Counted from the first letter of the stretch, positions 52,329 through 61,136 are shown. The stretch is 64,000 nucleotides of DNA from Bacillota bacterium (GCA_021771185.1 JAETPN010000001.1:210771-274770); one strand, 5' to 3'. The notes: generated by a model from the sequence alone, not told the origin. A program made the numbers and translations.

Positions 52329-53719
52329 TATTCTGCACCCCCTAAAATAAGCGGATTCGTTTTGGTTCCAACCCCTGAAGTAATTTTTAAATCACCACGT
52401 AAATATACTGCTGGACGTATTGCTAGTTCCGTTGTATTTAATTCTGAATAAATAAATCCATCTTGATTTACGGTAATTACAGTTTGTTCATAATCATTAG
52501 AACTTGTTAAAGTCGCATACCCACGAACATCATGTAAGAACAATTCACCCATATGTAGAAGTCCTACTGGAGCTGTAACACTCGCGTCATAAACCTTTTT
52601 ATAATCAAAGCCGGTCGAAGTATTATAAGAACCAGTATACCATTCTCCATCAACTAACCACTCTGTATTTAATGTAGAATAATACGTATGATTTAAATAA
52701 TAACCAATATTATTCCAACTTTCTAAATCAAATTTATTTGTATTTGGACTATAAGCCTTTAAAAGGTTTGTATCACCATTTTTTACAGTATCTTCTAAAA
52801 CGATTTTTACTTTATCTGAAGATACATCAACAATACGCCATAAAGCATCTTGATACGTCACATAAAGTCCTGCATGTGTTGTATGTAAAGTTAAATACTG
52901 AATATCCTCTAAACGATATGGATCGTCAATGGTTCCATTTCCACCTTTTACTGCAGTATTGCCATGGATTGTAATCACAGGACGAACCCCATAACTATAA
53001 TAATTATCCCCAGAAGACGATAAATTATTAAAGCCACCCTTATCAAAGACATACCATACTTTTCCATCTTTACTTCCATTGCTTGTCCAAAAATAAGTTC
53101 CGGTATTTAAATAACTCTTTGTTCCACCTGCTTTTAAATAATCACTCGTCGATAATAAACCAATGGAATGTTTTTTCGTTGTTTTCTCACATCCCTCTTT
53201 TGGTTTTGATAAAGTATCTAAACAGGTTATATTAGATACTAAAAAGTTTTTAGGATTACTTAAATGATTATAAAAGTATCCACTATGATCTACACCCTCT
53301 TTTGGATTTAACCAGGTATCAATATAAGAGTTTTCAAACGTATTGGTATCTTTTCCCCATACAAGAGAAGTCACATTTTCTTCCGTAATTAAACTAATAG
53401 AACCATCTTCATTCACTGTTAAAACACGCCATAACATTCCTGAATAGTACACATAGTTTTTAACATCTTTTCCAATAAAACGATACCCTTCCCCATCTGG
53501 ATATAAGCCATCCCCAGCATACACAATATTTTCTTCTTTCGTAAGAATCGTTTTTAAATCTTTTATTTCCGCATTTGGATGGTTTTCTAGATCATAGTAA
53601 TAGATCAAACGATAACCATAATAACCACACAAAAACAATAAAAAGACCACATTAAAAATAATTAATCCACGATAAATCTGTTGTATCACACTTTTTTTTA
53701 TTCTTCTTTTCTTTTCCAT
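52328..53719 (-). CDS. Membrane-anchored surface protein with two DUF6273-like modules
   Basis: 463 residues. A basic N terminus and one transmembrane helix (GLIIFNVVFLLFLCGYYGY) precede two outward modules. Each module has a W-R core (MLWRVLTVNEDGSISLITEE; ALWRIVDVSSDKVKIV), a W/Y-x-N-hydrophobic segment and an end of the type YGVRPVITIHG or LAIRPAVYLRG, then GxGTxxxPY/L. The gene at 62480 has the same modules. They resemble DUF6273 domains of gut Bacillota. The role, perhaps ligand binding at the surface, is unknown. Translationally coupled to the phosphodiester glycosidase. Confidence 0.75.
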   Translation of the reverse strand: MEKKRRIKKSVIQQIYRGLIIFNVVFLLFLCGYYGYRLIYYYDLENHPNAEIKDLKTILTKEENIVYAGDGLYPDGEGYRFIGKDVKNYVYYSGMLWRVLTVNEDGSISLITEENVTSLVWGKDTNTFENSYIDTWLNPKEGVDHSGYFYNHLSNPKNFLVSNITCLDTLSKPKEGCEKTTKKHSIGLLSTSDYLKAGGTKSYLNTGTYFWTSNGSKDGKVWYVFDKGGFNNLSSSGDNYYSYGVRPVITIHGNTAVKGGNGTIDDPYRLEDIQYLTLHTTHAGLYVTYQDALWRIVDVSSDKVKIVLEDTVKNGDTNLLKAYSPNTNKFDLESWNNIGYYLNHTYYSTLNTEWLVDGEWYTGSYNTSTGFDYKKVYDASVTAPVGLLHMGELFLHDVRGYATLTSSNDYEQTVITVNQDGFIYSELNTTELAIRPAVYLRGDLKITSGVGTKTNPLILGGAE

Positions 53720-54035
53720 TTTTTCTACCTCTTTAAAAACGTCTATTACTATTTTACACTATCCTTTTTTCATTGTAAAGTTCAGATTAAAAGATTCATC
53801 CTGAAATGCTTAATGATTATAATGTTTTAATAAAAATCATGAAAACATATCTTGCATACTTAGCTTGTAATTATATATATTATAAGCAATCTAGGTAAAT
53901 GTACTTCAAATTGCATTAATTCACAATCACTATGTATTTTTCCCTGTAGCTCTATCTCTATCCGTAAATTACTTGATTATCTAAAAAAGCATATAAAACT
54001 ATAATAAATGTTTATATGCTTCTATAAAATATAAT
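53720..54035. other. 316-nt gap with a terminator and a palindrome
   Basis: It holds the promoter region of the upstream-anchored gene (minus strand), an imperfect inverted repeat GCTTGTAA / TTATAAGC (53863-53870 and 53880-53887) and the terminator of the next gene. No coding potential is seen. Confidence 0.6.
53982..54021 (-). terminator. Terminator of the small hypothetical gene
   Basis: Stem AAGCATATAAA / TTTATATGCTT with a 13-nt loop and T-run on the minus strand. Confidence 0.75.
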
Positions 54036-54263
54036 TTATCTTTTTTTTGTGAAATCACTTAATTTTTTTAGCTGAAGACAAAATTGTTTAGAAGATGGAT
54101 TATAAAAAGTAGTTTCTACATCTTGTTCTTTATCCTCACTCCAATCTTTAGGGCCAACAAAATAACTCAAGCCATAATCAATAGATTGCTTAGGATCATT
54201 TATAACGGAAAGATCAGGTACAACTATATTTTCTTTTCTGCCAATTTTAATACCGTAACTCAT
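54036..54263 (-). CDS. Small hypothetical protein
   Basis: 75 residues, soluble, not recognised. It begins MSYGIKIGRKENIVVPDLSV and ends in a basic tail (LQLKKLSDFTKKR). An AGGAGGAAGCGTT ribosome site and its own terminator support a real gene. No motif suggests a function. Confidence 0.65.
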   Translation of the reverse strand: MSYGIKIGRKENIVVPDLSVINDPKQSIDYGLSYFVGPKDWSEDKEQDVETTFYNPSSKQFCLQLKKLSDFTKKR

Positions 54264-54314
54264 AACGCTTCCTCCTATTAATGCTAATTATATCATATGT
54301 TATGCATCTGTTTC

Positions 54315-54347
54315 AAAAAAAGAATATAAATCTCAAAATTTATATTC
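54315..54347 (-). terminator. Terminator of the lipoprotein gene
   Basis: Perfect 10-bp stem GAATATAAAT / ATTTATATTC with a 6-nt loop and T7 on the minus strand. Confidence 0.88.
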
Positions 54348-54743
54348 AACATCCACCGCAGCAGATAAATCCATATTTATATAAGCAACAAATGGTTTCT
54401 CTTCCCCAGGCTCCAATGTACCTGAAAGAAATCCAGGAACCACAGTAAGTACTTTCCCTCTGTTATTTTTAATAGTTACTTCAATCACCTCTACTGTGAT
54501 TGGTTTTTTTGTAGTATTTTTAACCATAGAAACAAAGGTAGACATATCTTCTACATAACTAATTGATGTCTTCGTAAAGGACAAGCCATTAACCTTTTTA
54601 TTGGGTAATTTTCCAGAATCTTGAAGAGCTGTTTTTTCTTTTTCATCCTCTTTTATGGGTGTAGAATTTCTTTTTTGGTCACAACCACAACCTGTTACTA
54701 AAAAAAGACAACAGATGAAACATGCAAAAGCAAATTTTTTCAT
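54333..54743 (-). CDS. Lipoprotein with FxLYD-like domain
   Basis: 136 residues. The signal peptide ends in the lipobox LVTGC, so Cys is lipidated after cleavage. A charged linker precedes a beta-sandwich-like domain (FVSMVKNTTKKPITVEVIEV, VVPGFLSGTLEPGEEKPF) in the style of FxLYD or similar extracellular Ig-like domains. A tether or binding role at the cell surface is inferred. Monocistronic. Confidence 0.78.
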   Translation of the reverse strand: MKKFAFACFICCLFLVTGCGCDQKRNSTPIKEDEKEKTALQDSGKLPNKKVNGLSFTKTSISYVEDMSTFVSMVKNTTKKPITVEVIEVTIKNNRGKVLTVVPGFLSGTLEPGEEKPFVAYINMDLSAAVDVEYKF

Positions 54744-54774
54744 ATAGACCTCCTATGATTCATTATACGAAAGA

Positions 54775-54798
54775 AAAACATCTTTTTCAAGATGTTTT
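54775..54798 (-). terminator. Terminator of the fibre-like surface gene
   Basis: Perfect 10-bp stem AAAACATCTT / AAGATGTTTT with a 4-nt loop; T-rich tail on the minus strand. Confidence 0.85.
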
Positions 54799-54799
54799 T

Positions 54800-56224
54800 T
54801 TATTGATACCTTGCGTCTAAAACATATTTTCGGTTTGTTAAAGAGGCTGTACCAGTGGCTGAAGCTTTCATTGTCAGTGTTAAACCAGTTTCACTACCTG
54901 CTGCAGTTGTTGTTGAATTCGTATTTGTTCCATTACTTACAACTGTCACGGTTGGTGTAGTTCTCATAGGAACATCAAAAGCAATGGTATCTACACGCTG
55001 TTGATTTGCTGCCGTCGCATGAAAAGAGGCACTATAATTTACTTTTCTATAATAACGCTCACAATCTAAAAATTCATCAGTATAAAGTTTAGTAGTATAA
55101 GGAGTTGCTACTTCACCTTCTTCTACTTTTACCCATTCAAAACTAATAGAACTATCAGCAGAAGCTAAAACAGTCAATTTTAAATTACCATCAGGAAGGG
55201 TATCAGGTAACTTCGTTGTAACAGTGGTAATACCAGGTTCGTTAATGCGAGTTATACTATAGCTTTTCTCAGCATAAACTCCACCAATTGTTGGAGAATC
55301 TGCAAGACGTATATTGACATTTCCAGATACCGCGGTTACTTTTATAGAAAATGTCACCGTTTTTCCCGCTAAATTATTTTCTATAGGAGTGTTTAAAGCT
55401 GTAAAATAGAAATCTTTATTAGTTAGTTTCATAATTTTATTATTAAGAACTGCTGATCCACTGGTTCCGTTGGTTGTATCGTTATTATGACGATATAAAT
55501 ACCACATATCAACGGTATAACCTGATGCACTAGTCCATGAAGTTTTTCCATCTTGATTCACTTGAAAATTACTATTGATTAATAAATTATTATTGTGAGT
55601 TACCGAACGTAATTTTTCATTCTCTGTTTTTAATGCATTTACTTGATTTTCTAAATTAGTTAAACGCTCATCTACCGTGGTTGTCCCTTCCGTTGGATTT
55701 ACTGGAATATAACTTAAACTAAATTCGTTATTTTTACTACTAGTTTCAGAACAATTGCTTGTAACTGTAATTGTAAATTTTTGTTCCTGGGATGGTGTTA
55801 ATTTATCACCCACTTTAAGCCCATCAATAGACATTTGAATACAACTAGGATTCGAATTGTTACTTTCATTTAATAAATTAATGGTTGATAAAATGACCTC
55901 GGAACTTCCCATATTTACAACAATACCTTCATAAATTGCTGAACCCGTATCTGTAAATTTTACAGGAATAATTCCTTTAATATTTCCCTCAATATTTGGT
56001 GTATCTGGGGTACCACCTGTAATATTTTTTAAGGTAATACTTTTAATTCGAACAAGTGCACTTGTACTCACTCTAGAATTACCTTCAATTTGTAAAGGAT
56101 TATCCATCACAGAGTATCCAATCATAATTGATACTAATAAAACAAACACAGTAATAATTGTTACGTGCTGTGTTGGGGTCATCTTTTTTAACTTTCTTCT
56201 AATTGTCATCATCCAATTTTTCAT
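54800..56224 (-). CDS. Membrane-anchored surface protein with phage-fibre-like C terminus
   Basis: 474 residues from the ATG at 56224 (GGGTGAGCAT upstream). A transmembrane anchor (VTIITVFVLLVSIMIGYSV) is followed by a beta module at about 60-185 with paired Cys (NPSCIQMSIDGLKVGD, TITVTSNCSETSSK), then a short coiled coil (LTNLENQVNALKTENEKL). The C-terminal 250 residues resemble phage tail fibres or receptor-binding proteins: LLINSNFQVNQDGKTSW, GYTVDMWYLYR, and YTDEFLDCERYYRKV. The stalk module recurs at the start of the 62480 gene. A surface adhesin-like role is inferred. Confidence 0.78.
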   Translation of the reverse strand: MKNWMMTIRRKLKKMTPTQHVTIITVFVLLVSIMIGYSVMDNPLQIEGNSRVSTSALVRIKSITLKNITGGTPDTPNIEGNIKGIIPVKFTDTGSAIYEGIVVNMGSSEVILSTINLLNESNNSNPSCIQMSIDGLKVGDKLTPSQEQKFTITVTSNCSETSSKNNEFSLSYIPVNPTEGTTTVDERLTNLENQVNALKTENEKLRSVTHNNNLLINSNFQVNQDGKTSWTSASGYTVDMWYLYRHNNDTTNGTSGSAVLNNKIMKLTNKDFYFTALNTPIENNLAGKTVTFSIKVTAVSGNVNIRLADSPTIGGVYAEKSYSITRINEPGITTVTTKLPDTLPDGNLKLTVLASADSSISFEWVKVEEGEVATPYTTKLYTDEFLDCERYYRKVNYSASFHATAANQQRVDTIAFDVPMRTTPTVTVVSNGTNTNSTTTAAGSETGLTLTMKASATGTASLTNRKYVLDARYQ

Positions 56225-56283
56225 ATGCTCACCCACTTTTTATCATAATGAGTATAATTGACCTATTTTATACTTTCAAAATT

Positions 56284-56312
56284 ATTATACAAAAAAAGGG
56301 TGAATTTGTCAA
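56284..56312 (-). promoter_or_regulatory. Perfect sigma-A promoter of the fibre-like gene
   Basis: TTGACA (56307-56312), 17-nt spacer, TATAAT (56284-56289) on the minus strand. The spacer contains a run of seven T (plus-strand A, 56291-56297), itself prone to slippage. Confidence 0.85.
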
Positions 56313-56321
56313 ACGCTAACA

Positions 56322-56329
56322 CCCCCCCC
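56322..56329. repeat. Homopolymeric C8/G8 tract upstream of the -35
   Basis: Eight consecutive C on the plus strand (G on the coding strand), 9 nt upstream of the -35 of the fibre-like gene, in a very AT-rich setting. This is a typical position for slippage-based transcriptional phase variation. Confidence 0.8.
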
Positions 56330-56374
56330 GGATTTTCATTTTGTTTAAAATTATTGATAATTCGCTTATAGCAA

Positions 56375-56425
56375 ACAAAAAAAGACTTTTGCAATATAAC
56401 TTTTGTTATATCGTAAAAGTCCTTT
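56375..56425 (-). terminator. Terminator of the first-described spo0A gene
   Basis: A long stem (56381-56400 pairing with 56405-56425, loop TTTT) and T7 on the minus strand. Confidence 0.9.
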
Positions 56426-57194
56426 AAATAAACATTTTTTGATGAGTTTCTAAACGTAATTTATCTGCGATTGTCACAATAAATTCTGAATTCGTTGGCT
56501 TGGCTTTATCAATATCAACACTACATCCAAATATTTCTTCCATTAAGCTCCAATTTCCACGATTCCAGCTTACTTCAATCGCATGACGAATTGCACGCTC
56601 TACACGAGATACTGTTGTTTCAAATTTTTTGGCAAGTTCTGGATATAATTCTTTTGTAATCCCACCAATCGTTTCTGGCCTTTCATATAAAATACTAATT
56701 GCCTCTCTAATATACTGATATCCTTTAATATGTGATGGAATTCCTAATTCATGAAGTACTTTCGTGATTGATATTTGTAAATTTGAATGATATAAGTCAA
56801 TACTTTTATGTTTTTCGTAAGTATTTGTAATAGCTAAAATACGATCCTCTAAATCTTCCAATTCAAATGGTTTTAAGATAAAATAAGTTGCCCCATATTC
56901 AGAAACTTCGCGAATAACTTCTGGTGAATTATAACTAGTTTCGACAATCGTCTTTCGCATAAGCCCTCGTTTTTTCATCTCTTTTAATACATACATTCCA
57001 TCCTTATTTGGCATAATTAAATCTAACAATAAGACATCAAATTGATCATATTTGCTTTCTATAAAATCAATTCCTTCTTCACCATCATGAGCTTCGAAAC
57101 AAACCTCAATCTGTGCATGATTTTTAAAATATTCCTTTACCATTCCTATTAAATTTATGTTGTCATCAACCATAAGAACTTTAATTTTTTTCAT
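56424..57194 (-). CDS. spo0A: Spo0A response regulator, distal copy
   Basis: 256 residues. Receiver domain (1-125): acidic VDDN, phospho-acceptor Asp in VLLLDLIMP, switch Thr in VETSYNSPE and Lys in ILKPFE. The C-terminal Spo0A effector domain (about 140-256) is conserved, with [26 protein letters not shown] and the recognition helix [18 protein letters not shown], then [19 protein letters not shown]. Master regulator of sporulation entry. It is 123 nt downstream of a second, similar copy, with a Spo0A box and a TATAAT between them. Two intact copies are unusual. Confidence 0.95.
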   Translation of the reverse strand: MKKIKVLMVDDNINLIGMVKEYFKNHAQIEVCFEAHDGEEGIDFIESKYDQFDVLLLDLIMPNKDGMYVLKEMKKRGLMRKTIVETSYNSPEVIREVSEYGATYFILKPFELEDLEDRILAITNTYEKHKSIDLYHSNLQISITKVLHELGIPSHIKGYQYIREAISILYERPETIGGITKELYPELAKKFETTVSRVERAIRHAIEVSWNRGNWSLMEEIFGCSVDIDKAKPTNSEFIVTIADKLRLETHQKMFI

Positions 57195-57237
57195 ATTACC
57201 TCTCCCTCTATTCTTTGATACTGCCTTACGTATTTTT

Positions 57238-57243
57238 ATTATA
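57238..57243 (-). promoter_or_regulatory. -10 element of the distal spo0A promoter
   Basis: Perfect TATAAT on the minus strand, 44 nt before the ATG. No good -35 is seen, which fits an activator-dependent promoter given the Spo0A box 42 nt further upstream. Confidence 0.5.
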
Positions 57244-57284
57244 CTATTCCTTGTTTTGTTTTTCTATAGCGAAAATCATCTAGT

Positions 57285-57293
57285 TTTGTCGAA
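57285..57293 (+). promoter_or_regulatory. Spo0A box between the tandem spo0A genes
   Basis: TTTGTCGAA, a full match to the 0A box consensus, about 92 nt upstream of the distal spo0A start and 25 nt after the stop of the proximal copy. Auto- or cross-regulation is inferred. Confidence 0.6.
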
Positions 57294-57317
57294 AGAAAAA
57301 GGTAGTGTTTTCTTGCC

Positions 57318-58070
57318 TTATATTTTAATGTGTAACTGTTCTGCGATTGTTACGATAAATTCAGAATTCGTTGGTTTAGCACGATCAATATCGACACTAC
57401 AACCAAAAATTTCTTCCATTAATCCTAAATTTCCACGCGTCCATCCAACTTCTACCGCATGTCTGATTGCTCTTTCTACTCTAGATGCGGTTGTTTTAAA
57501 CGTTGCTGCTACTTCTGGATACAATTCTTTTGTAATTCCACCAATCATATTAGGTTTTTCATAAACCAATTTAATGGCTTCTCTAATATATTGATATCCT
57601 TTAATATGAGATGGAATACCTAAATCATGAAGAATTTTGGTAATTGTTGTTTGTAAATGATGTTCATCAATGGTAGAACTTACAAAGCTTTCATCACGAT
57701 TCATTAAAGTCAAAATACGTTCTTCTAAATCTTTTAAATTAAATGGCTTCAAAATAAAATAATTAGCACCTAATCTTGATACTTCATTAATAATCTCTGG
57801 TGTATTGTAACTTGTTTCTACAATCACCTTTTTCTTTAACTGTGTTTTACGCAATTCTTTTAATACGTAAATACCATCTTTCCGGGGCATGACTAAATCT
57901 AATAATATCAAATCAATATCACGTGCATTTTCTTTTAGTTTTTCCATTCCTGCTAGACCATCGTGTTCTTCAGCTACAATTTTTATTTGTTCGTGATTTT
58001 TAAAATACTCTTTTACGACATCAATAAGATGAATATTATCATCTATCATCATTACTTTTATTTGTTCCAT
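57318..58070 (-). CDS. spo0A: Spo0A response regulator, proximal copy
   Basis: 250 residues with the same architecture: IDDN, LILLDLVMPRKDG (phospho-acceptor Asp), VETSYNTPE, ILKPFN, and effector helix [18 protein letters not shown], ending [19 protein letters not shown]. Phosphorylation and DNA-recognition residues are all present. The receiver halves of the two copies differ more than the effector halves, suggesting they read different inputs while sharing target sites. It lies after tpiA, not after spoIVB as in Bacillus. Confidence 0.95.
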   Translation of the reverse strand: MEQIKVMMIDDNIHLIDVVKEYFKNHEQIKIVAEEHDGLAGMEKLKENARDIDLILLDLVMPRKDGIYVLKELRKTQLKKKVIVETSYNTPEIINEVSRLGANYFILKPFNLKDLEERILTLMNRDESFVSSTIDEHHLQTTITKILHDLGIPSHIKGYQYIREAIKLVYEKPNMIGGITKELYPEVAATFKTTASRVERAIRHAVEVGWTRGNLGLMEEIFGCSVDIDRAKPTNSEFIVTIAEQLHIKI

Positions 58071-58114
58071 AATTATTCCTTTCTTATTCTTTTATTGTTC
58101 ATTCAAGACCAATG

Positions 58115-58144
58115 AAAAAGAAGTTACTCTTTTACAGCAACTTC
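58115..58144 (-). terminator. Terminator of the pgk-tpiA operon
   Basis: Stem GAAGTT-x-CT / AG-x-AACTTC with a 7-nt loop and T5 on the minus strand, overlapping the tpiA stop. Confidence 0.75.
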
Positions 58145-58855
58145 TATAATTTTTGATATTTCTTTTGGATTTAAAGAGGCCCCGCCAACTAGAAATCCTG
58201 CACATTCCTCAATGGTAGATAGGGATTTGATATTTTTATGATTCACACTACCACCATAAAGTACACAAATATCTTCATATCTAAATTCTTTACTTACTTG
58301 TTTTTGTATAAACTGGATGGTTTTTTTAATATCACGATTCGTTGGAACCTGACCTGTTCCAATTGCCCAAATGGGTTCATAAGCGATATAAACATGTTGT
58401 AGGTCTGAGGTTGTTAACCCAGACAACCCTTTTGAGATCTGTTTTCTTAACACACGATCCGTTCTTAACATATCTCTTTGTTCCATCGTCTCACCAATGC
58501 ATAAAATCACATTTAATTTATTTTTTAATGCGTTTTTAACCTTCCCGTTGATTAAATCATCGGTTTCATTTAAGTGAAGACGACATTCACTATGACCTAT
58601 AATGGAAAGTACTGCACCTAAACTTTTTGCTTGCAAACTAGAGATTTGACCTGTATAAGCCCCGTAGTCTTCGTTAGCTATTTGTTGAATGCCAACAGAA
58701 TAATCATATCCTAAAAAATAGGGAATGTAAAGAGCTGATGGACAAAAAACGACTCTTTTTGTATGAATATCACGAATTTTTTCGACATACTTTTTGACTT
58801 CAGAAAAAGTCATATTCATTTTTAAATTTGCTATAACAATCTTTTTACTTTCCAT
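58124..58855 (-). CDS. tpiA: Triosephosphate isomerase
   Basis: 243 residues from the ATG at 58855 (AAGGGG upstream), overlapping the glycosyltransferase gene by 11 nt. Catalytic residues are present: Asn and Lys in ANLKMN, His in IIGHSECR, Glu in YEPIWAIGTG; the phosphate loop is GGSVNHKN and GFLVGGASL. The opening ANLKMN differs from the usual GNWKMN and the sequence is divergent, so a more typical paralogue may exist. Last gene of the pgk operon. Confidence 0.93.
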   Translation of the reverse strand: MESKKIVIANLKMNMTFSEVKKYVEKIRDIHTKRVVFCPSALYIPYFLGYDYSVGIQQIANEDYGAYTGQISSLQAKSLGAVLSIIGHSECRLHLNETDDLINGKVKNALKNKLNVILCIGETMEQRDMLRTDRVLRKQISKGLSGLTTSDLQHVYIAYEPIWAIGTGQVPTNRDIKKTIQFIQKQVSKEFRYEDICVLYGGSVNHKNIKSLSTIEECAGFLVGGASLNPKEISKIIEVAVKE

Positions 58856-60092
58856 AAAACCCCTTCTTAATAACGCTTTTCGCACGACGGAAAAACGAAG
58901 AATCCATATCTTCTTCTTTTAATCGATCCCCTAACGCAATTTTATAAACATCTAGTACTTGCTCCGCAAAATATTTACTAGAGTGTTGATCTGCCGTAAT
59001 ACGAGCCTGAGTAGAAAGCCTTTTTAATGGTTCTGGTTTTTCTAACAAATTTAAAATATGACGTCGATACTCTCTTTTATTTTTAAATAGATATCCGTTT
59101 AAATCATCAACTACAACTGTACGGAAGGCATCATCGTCAAGACAGACTACTGGAACACTTGCAGCCATAGCCTCAATGACTGTAAGTCCTTGCGTTTCTG
59201 TACTAGAAGCTGTCGCAAAAACAGTAGCTAACTGATAATATTTTGGAATTTCCTCCCAAGGTACTTTCCCAGTAAAAATAACTTGATTTTCTAATTTTAA
59301 TTTATGAACTAATTCATGAAAACTTTCAGCATCTGGACCATCGCCAATAATTAAAAGTTTTGCTTCTGGATGATTTTTAACAATACTATATTGTGCTTCA
59401 ATTAAAACATCCACGGATTTTTCATCCCCTAAACGTCCCACAAAAAGAATGACAAAATCATTTTCTTTTAATCCTATTTTTTTACGTAATGCCTTAATTT
59501 CTTCTTTTTTATATTGCTCTTTATAAAAACGCTCGACTTCAATACCCGTTGGAATAATATGGACGTTACGGTCTACTTTATATTTTTGTTTAAATAAATC
59601 ATACGTTTTTTTCGTTGGAACAATGAGTTCAGTAGCCGTTTTATCACAATAAAACTTTGTAAGGTATTCAACCACTTTTTTACTACTTTTATTAAAATAT
59701 CCCTTCGTAATATAATGAACATAGTCTTCATACATAGTGTGATAGGTATGGACAAGTGGAATATCTAATTGACGAGCTAAAATACGGGCAAATGTACCTA
59801 CCCCAAATTCTGTATGTGAATGAATGATATCTAAATTCCATTTTTTAATTTTATCAATTGCTCGAAGTGGATATACCCCGGTCAAACGATAGTCATAAAT
59901 ACCAATTGGAATTCCTGGAATACGAATGATTTTATCTTCATTTTCATATTTATATGACATATTTTCATTATTCACTGTGACAATAAAAACATCGTGTCCT
60001 GCAGCTTCTAATGAATGCTCCAACATGGCAATACTAGTAGATACGCCGTTAATATAAGGTGGATAAGTATCTGTAAATATTCCAATTCTCAT
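58845..60092 (-). CDS. GT4 glycosyltransferase, probably diacylglycerol glucosyltransferase
   Basis: 415 residues. The GT-B fold starts MRIGIFTDTYPPYINGVSTS, a motif of 1,2-diacylglycerol 3-glucosyltransferases, with HSHTEFGVG and HTYHTMYEDYVHY after it. The nucleotide-sugar site has LFVGRLGDEKSVDVLI and the EX7E motif in STETQGLTVIEAMA. It probably adds glucose to diacylglycerol, making membrane glycolipid or the anchor of lipoteichoic acid. It is 1 nt downstream of the flippase-like gene, with which it likely acts. Confidence 0.85.
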   Translation of the reverse strand: MRIGIFTDTYPPYINGVSTSIAMLEHSLEAAGHDVFIVTVNNENMSYKYENEDKIIRIPGIPIGIYDYRLTGVYPLRAIDKIKKWNLDIIHSHTEFGVGTFARILARQLDIPLVHTYHTMYEDYVHYITKGYFNKSSKKVVEYLTKFYCDKTATELIVPTKKTYDLFKQKYKVDRNVHIIPTGIEVERFYKEQYKKEEIKALRKKIGLKENDFVILFVGRLGDEKSVDVLIEAQYSIVKNHPEAKLLIIGDGPDAESFHELVHKLKLENQVIFTGKVPWEEIPKYYQLATVFATASSTETQGLTVIEAMAASVPVVCLDDDAFRTVVVDDLNGYLFKNKREYRRHILNLLEKPEPLKRLSTQARITADQHSSKYFAEQVLDVYKIALGDRLKEEDMDSSFFRRAKSVIKKGFYGK

Positions 60093-60093
60093 G

Positions 60094-61128
60094 TTAATTC
60101 CCTCTTTCTTTCATATTTAACGCAAATGCACCTAAAAACATACCAAAATAATAAGTGACAAAACGCCATAATAACATCGATGCACGTAATTTACCACCAC
60201 CGACAAAGTTACCAAAAAATTCGATATAACTATATTCAAGTCCACCAGTTCCTCCAGGGATTGGAACAAAAGCCCCAATTAACATCACATAGGCAGAAGA
60301 AGCAATACATACAAGTGGATGCACACTTGTATAATCTCCCATCGCATATAAGACAAAGAGTGGAACTAAATATAATAAGATTAAACCAAAAAAATTTAAA
60401 GCAATAGTTGATAAAAATAATTTTTTATTTTTTACTAAAGAAGCTCCACCCTTGTAAAAACGTCTAGTTGTATCCTCTACTTTCATCATGATTCGTTCTT
60501 TTTTTTCTGCATTAATAAAATGCATCTTATTAATTTTATTTAAGATAAAACGAATCATTCGATCATTAAATTTTTTTGCGAAAATAATCACAAATAACCC
60601 AAGGACAACAATAACATTAATCATAAATCCTAACAGTGTTAAATGTTTTAATAAAGCATTAGCTTTAAAAATATGAAAAAAGTAATTCAATCCAACTGCC
60701 AAAATACCAAGGAATACTAAAGCCATTTGATAAACAATAAAGTTTTGGACAATAATTGTTGTTCCATCAGCAAGTTCAATTCCATCTTTCTTTAAATAGT
60801 ATACTTGAAAAGGTTGTCCACCTGTCGCAAAAGGCGTTACCGCATTAAAAAATTGAGTCATCAACAATAAACGATGAGATTTATGTAGGGTGTAATCCTT
60901 ATGATATCTTTTTACCATATAATATATACTGTAACTTCGTAACCATAATGAACCTAAAAAAGCTAAAATGGCAATCATAAACCAAAACAAATTTAAAGTA
61001 ATAATTTCATGAATGGTCGTGAAAAAATCATCTTTTAAAGAAAAATACAAAACCAGACATGTGACAACAATTAATAAAAGGGCATTGAAGACACTCTTTA
61101 AATTTATTTTTGCTTGTTTTTGCTCCAT
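60094..61128 (-). CDS. Flippase-like membrane protein (YbhN/UPF0104, MprF-like)
   Basis: 344 residues with about eight membrane helices. The signature segments are FFNAVTPFATGGQPFQVYYL near residue 95 and FVPIPGGTGGLEYSYIEFFG near 300, characteristic of the lysylphosphatidylglycerol-synthase transmembrane / UPF0104 family, thought to move lipids across the membrane. It lacks the soluble lysyl-transferase domain of MprF. Next to a glycolipid synthase, it may flip the glycolipid made there. Confidence 0.88.
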   Translation of the reverse strand: MEQKQAKINLKSVFNALLLIVVTCLVLYFSLKDDFFTTIHEIITLNLFWFMIAILAFLGSLWLRSYSIYYMVKRYHKDYTLHKSHRLLLMTQFFNAVTPFATGGQPFQVYYLKKDGIELADGTTIIVQNFIVYQMALVFLGILAVGLNYFFHIFKANALLKHLTLLGFMINVIVVLGLFVIIFAKKFNDRMIRFILNKINKMHFINAEKKERIMMKVEDTTRRFYKGGASLVKNKKLFLSTIALNFFGLILLYLVPLFVLYAMGDYTSVHPLVCIASSAYVMLIGAFVPIPGGTGGLEYSYIEFFGNFVGGGKLRASMLLWRFVTYYFGMFLGAFALNMKERGN

Positions 61129-61136
61129 AGTTTCAC

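Noticed and set aside
54800..56224. Prophage remnant
   Set aside because: No integrase, capsid, portal or lysis gene is near, and the gene has a host-type membrane anchor and promoter.
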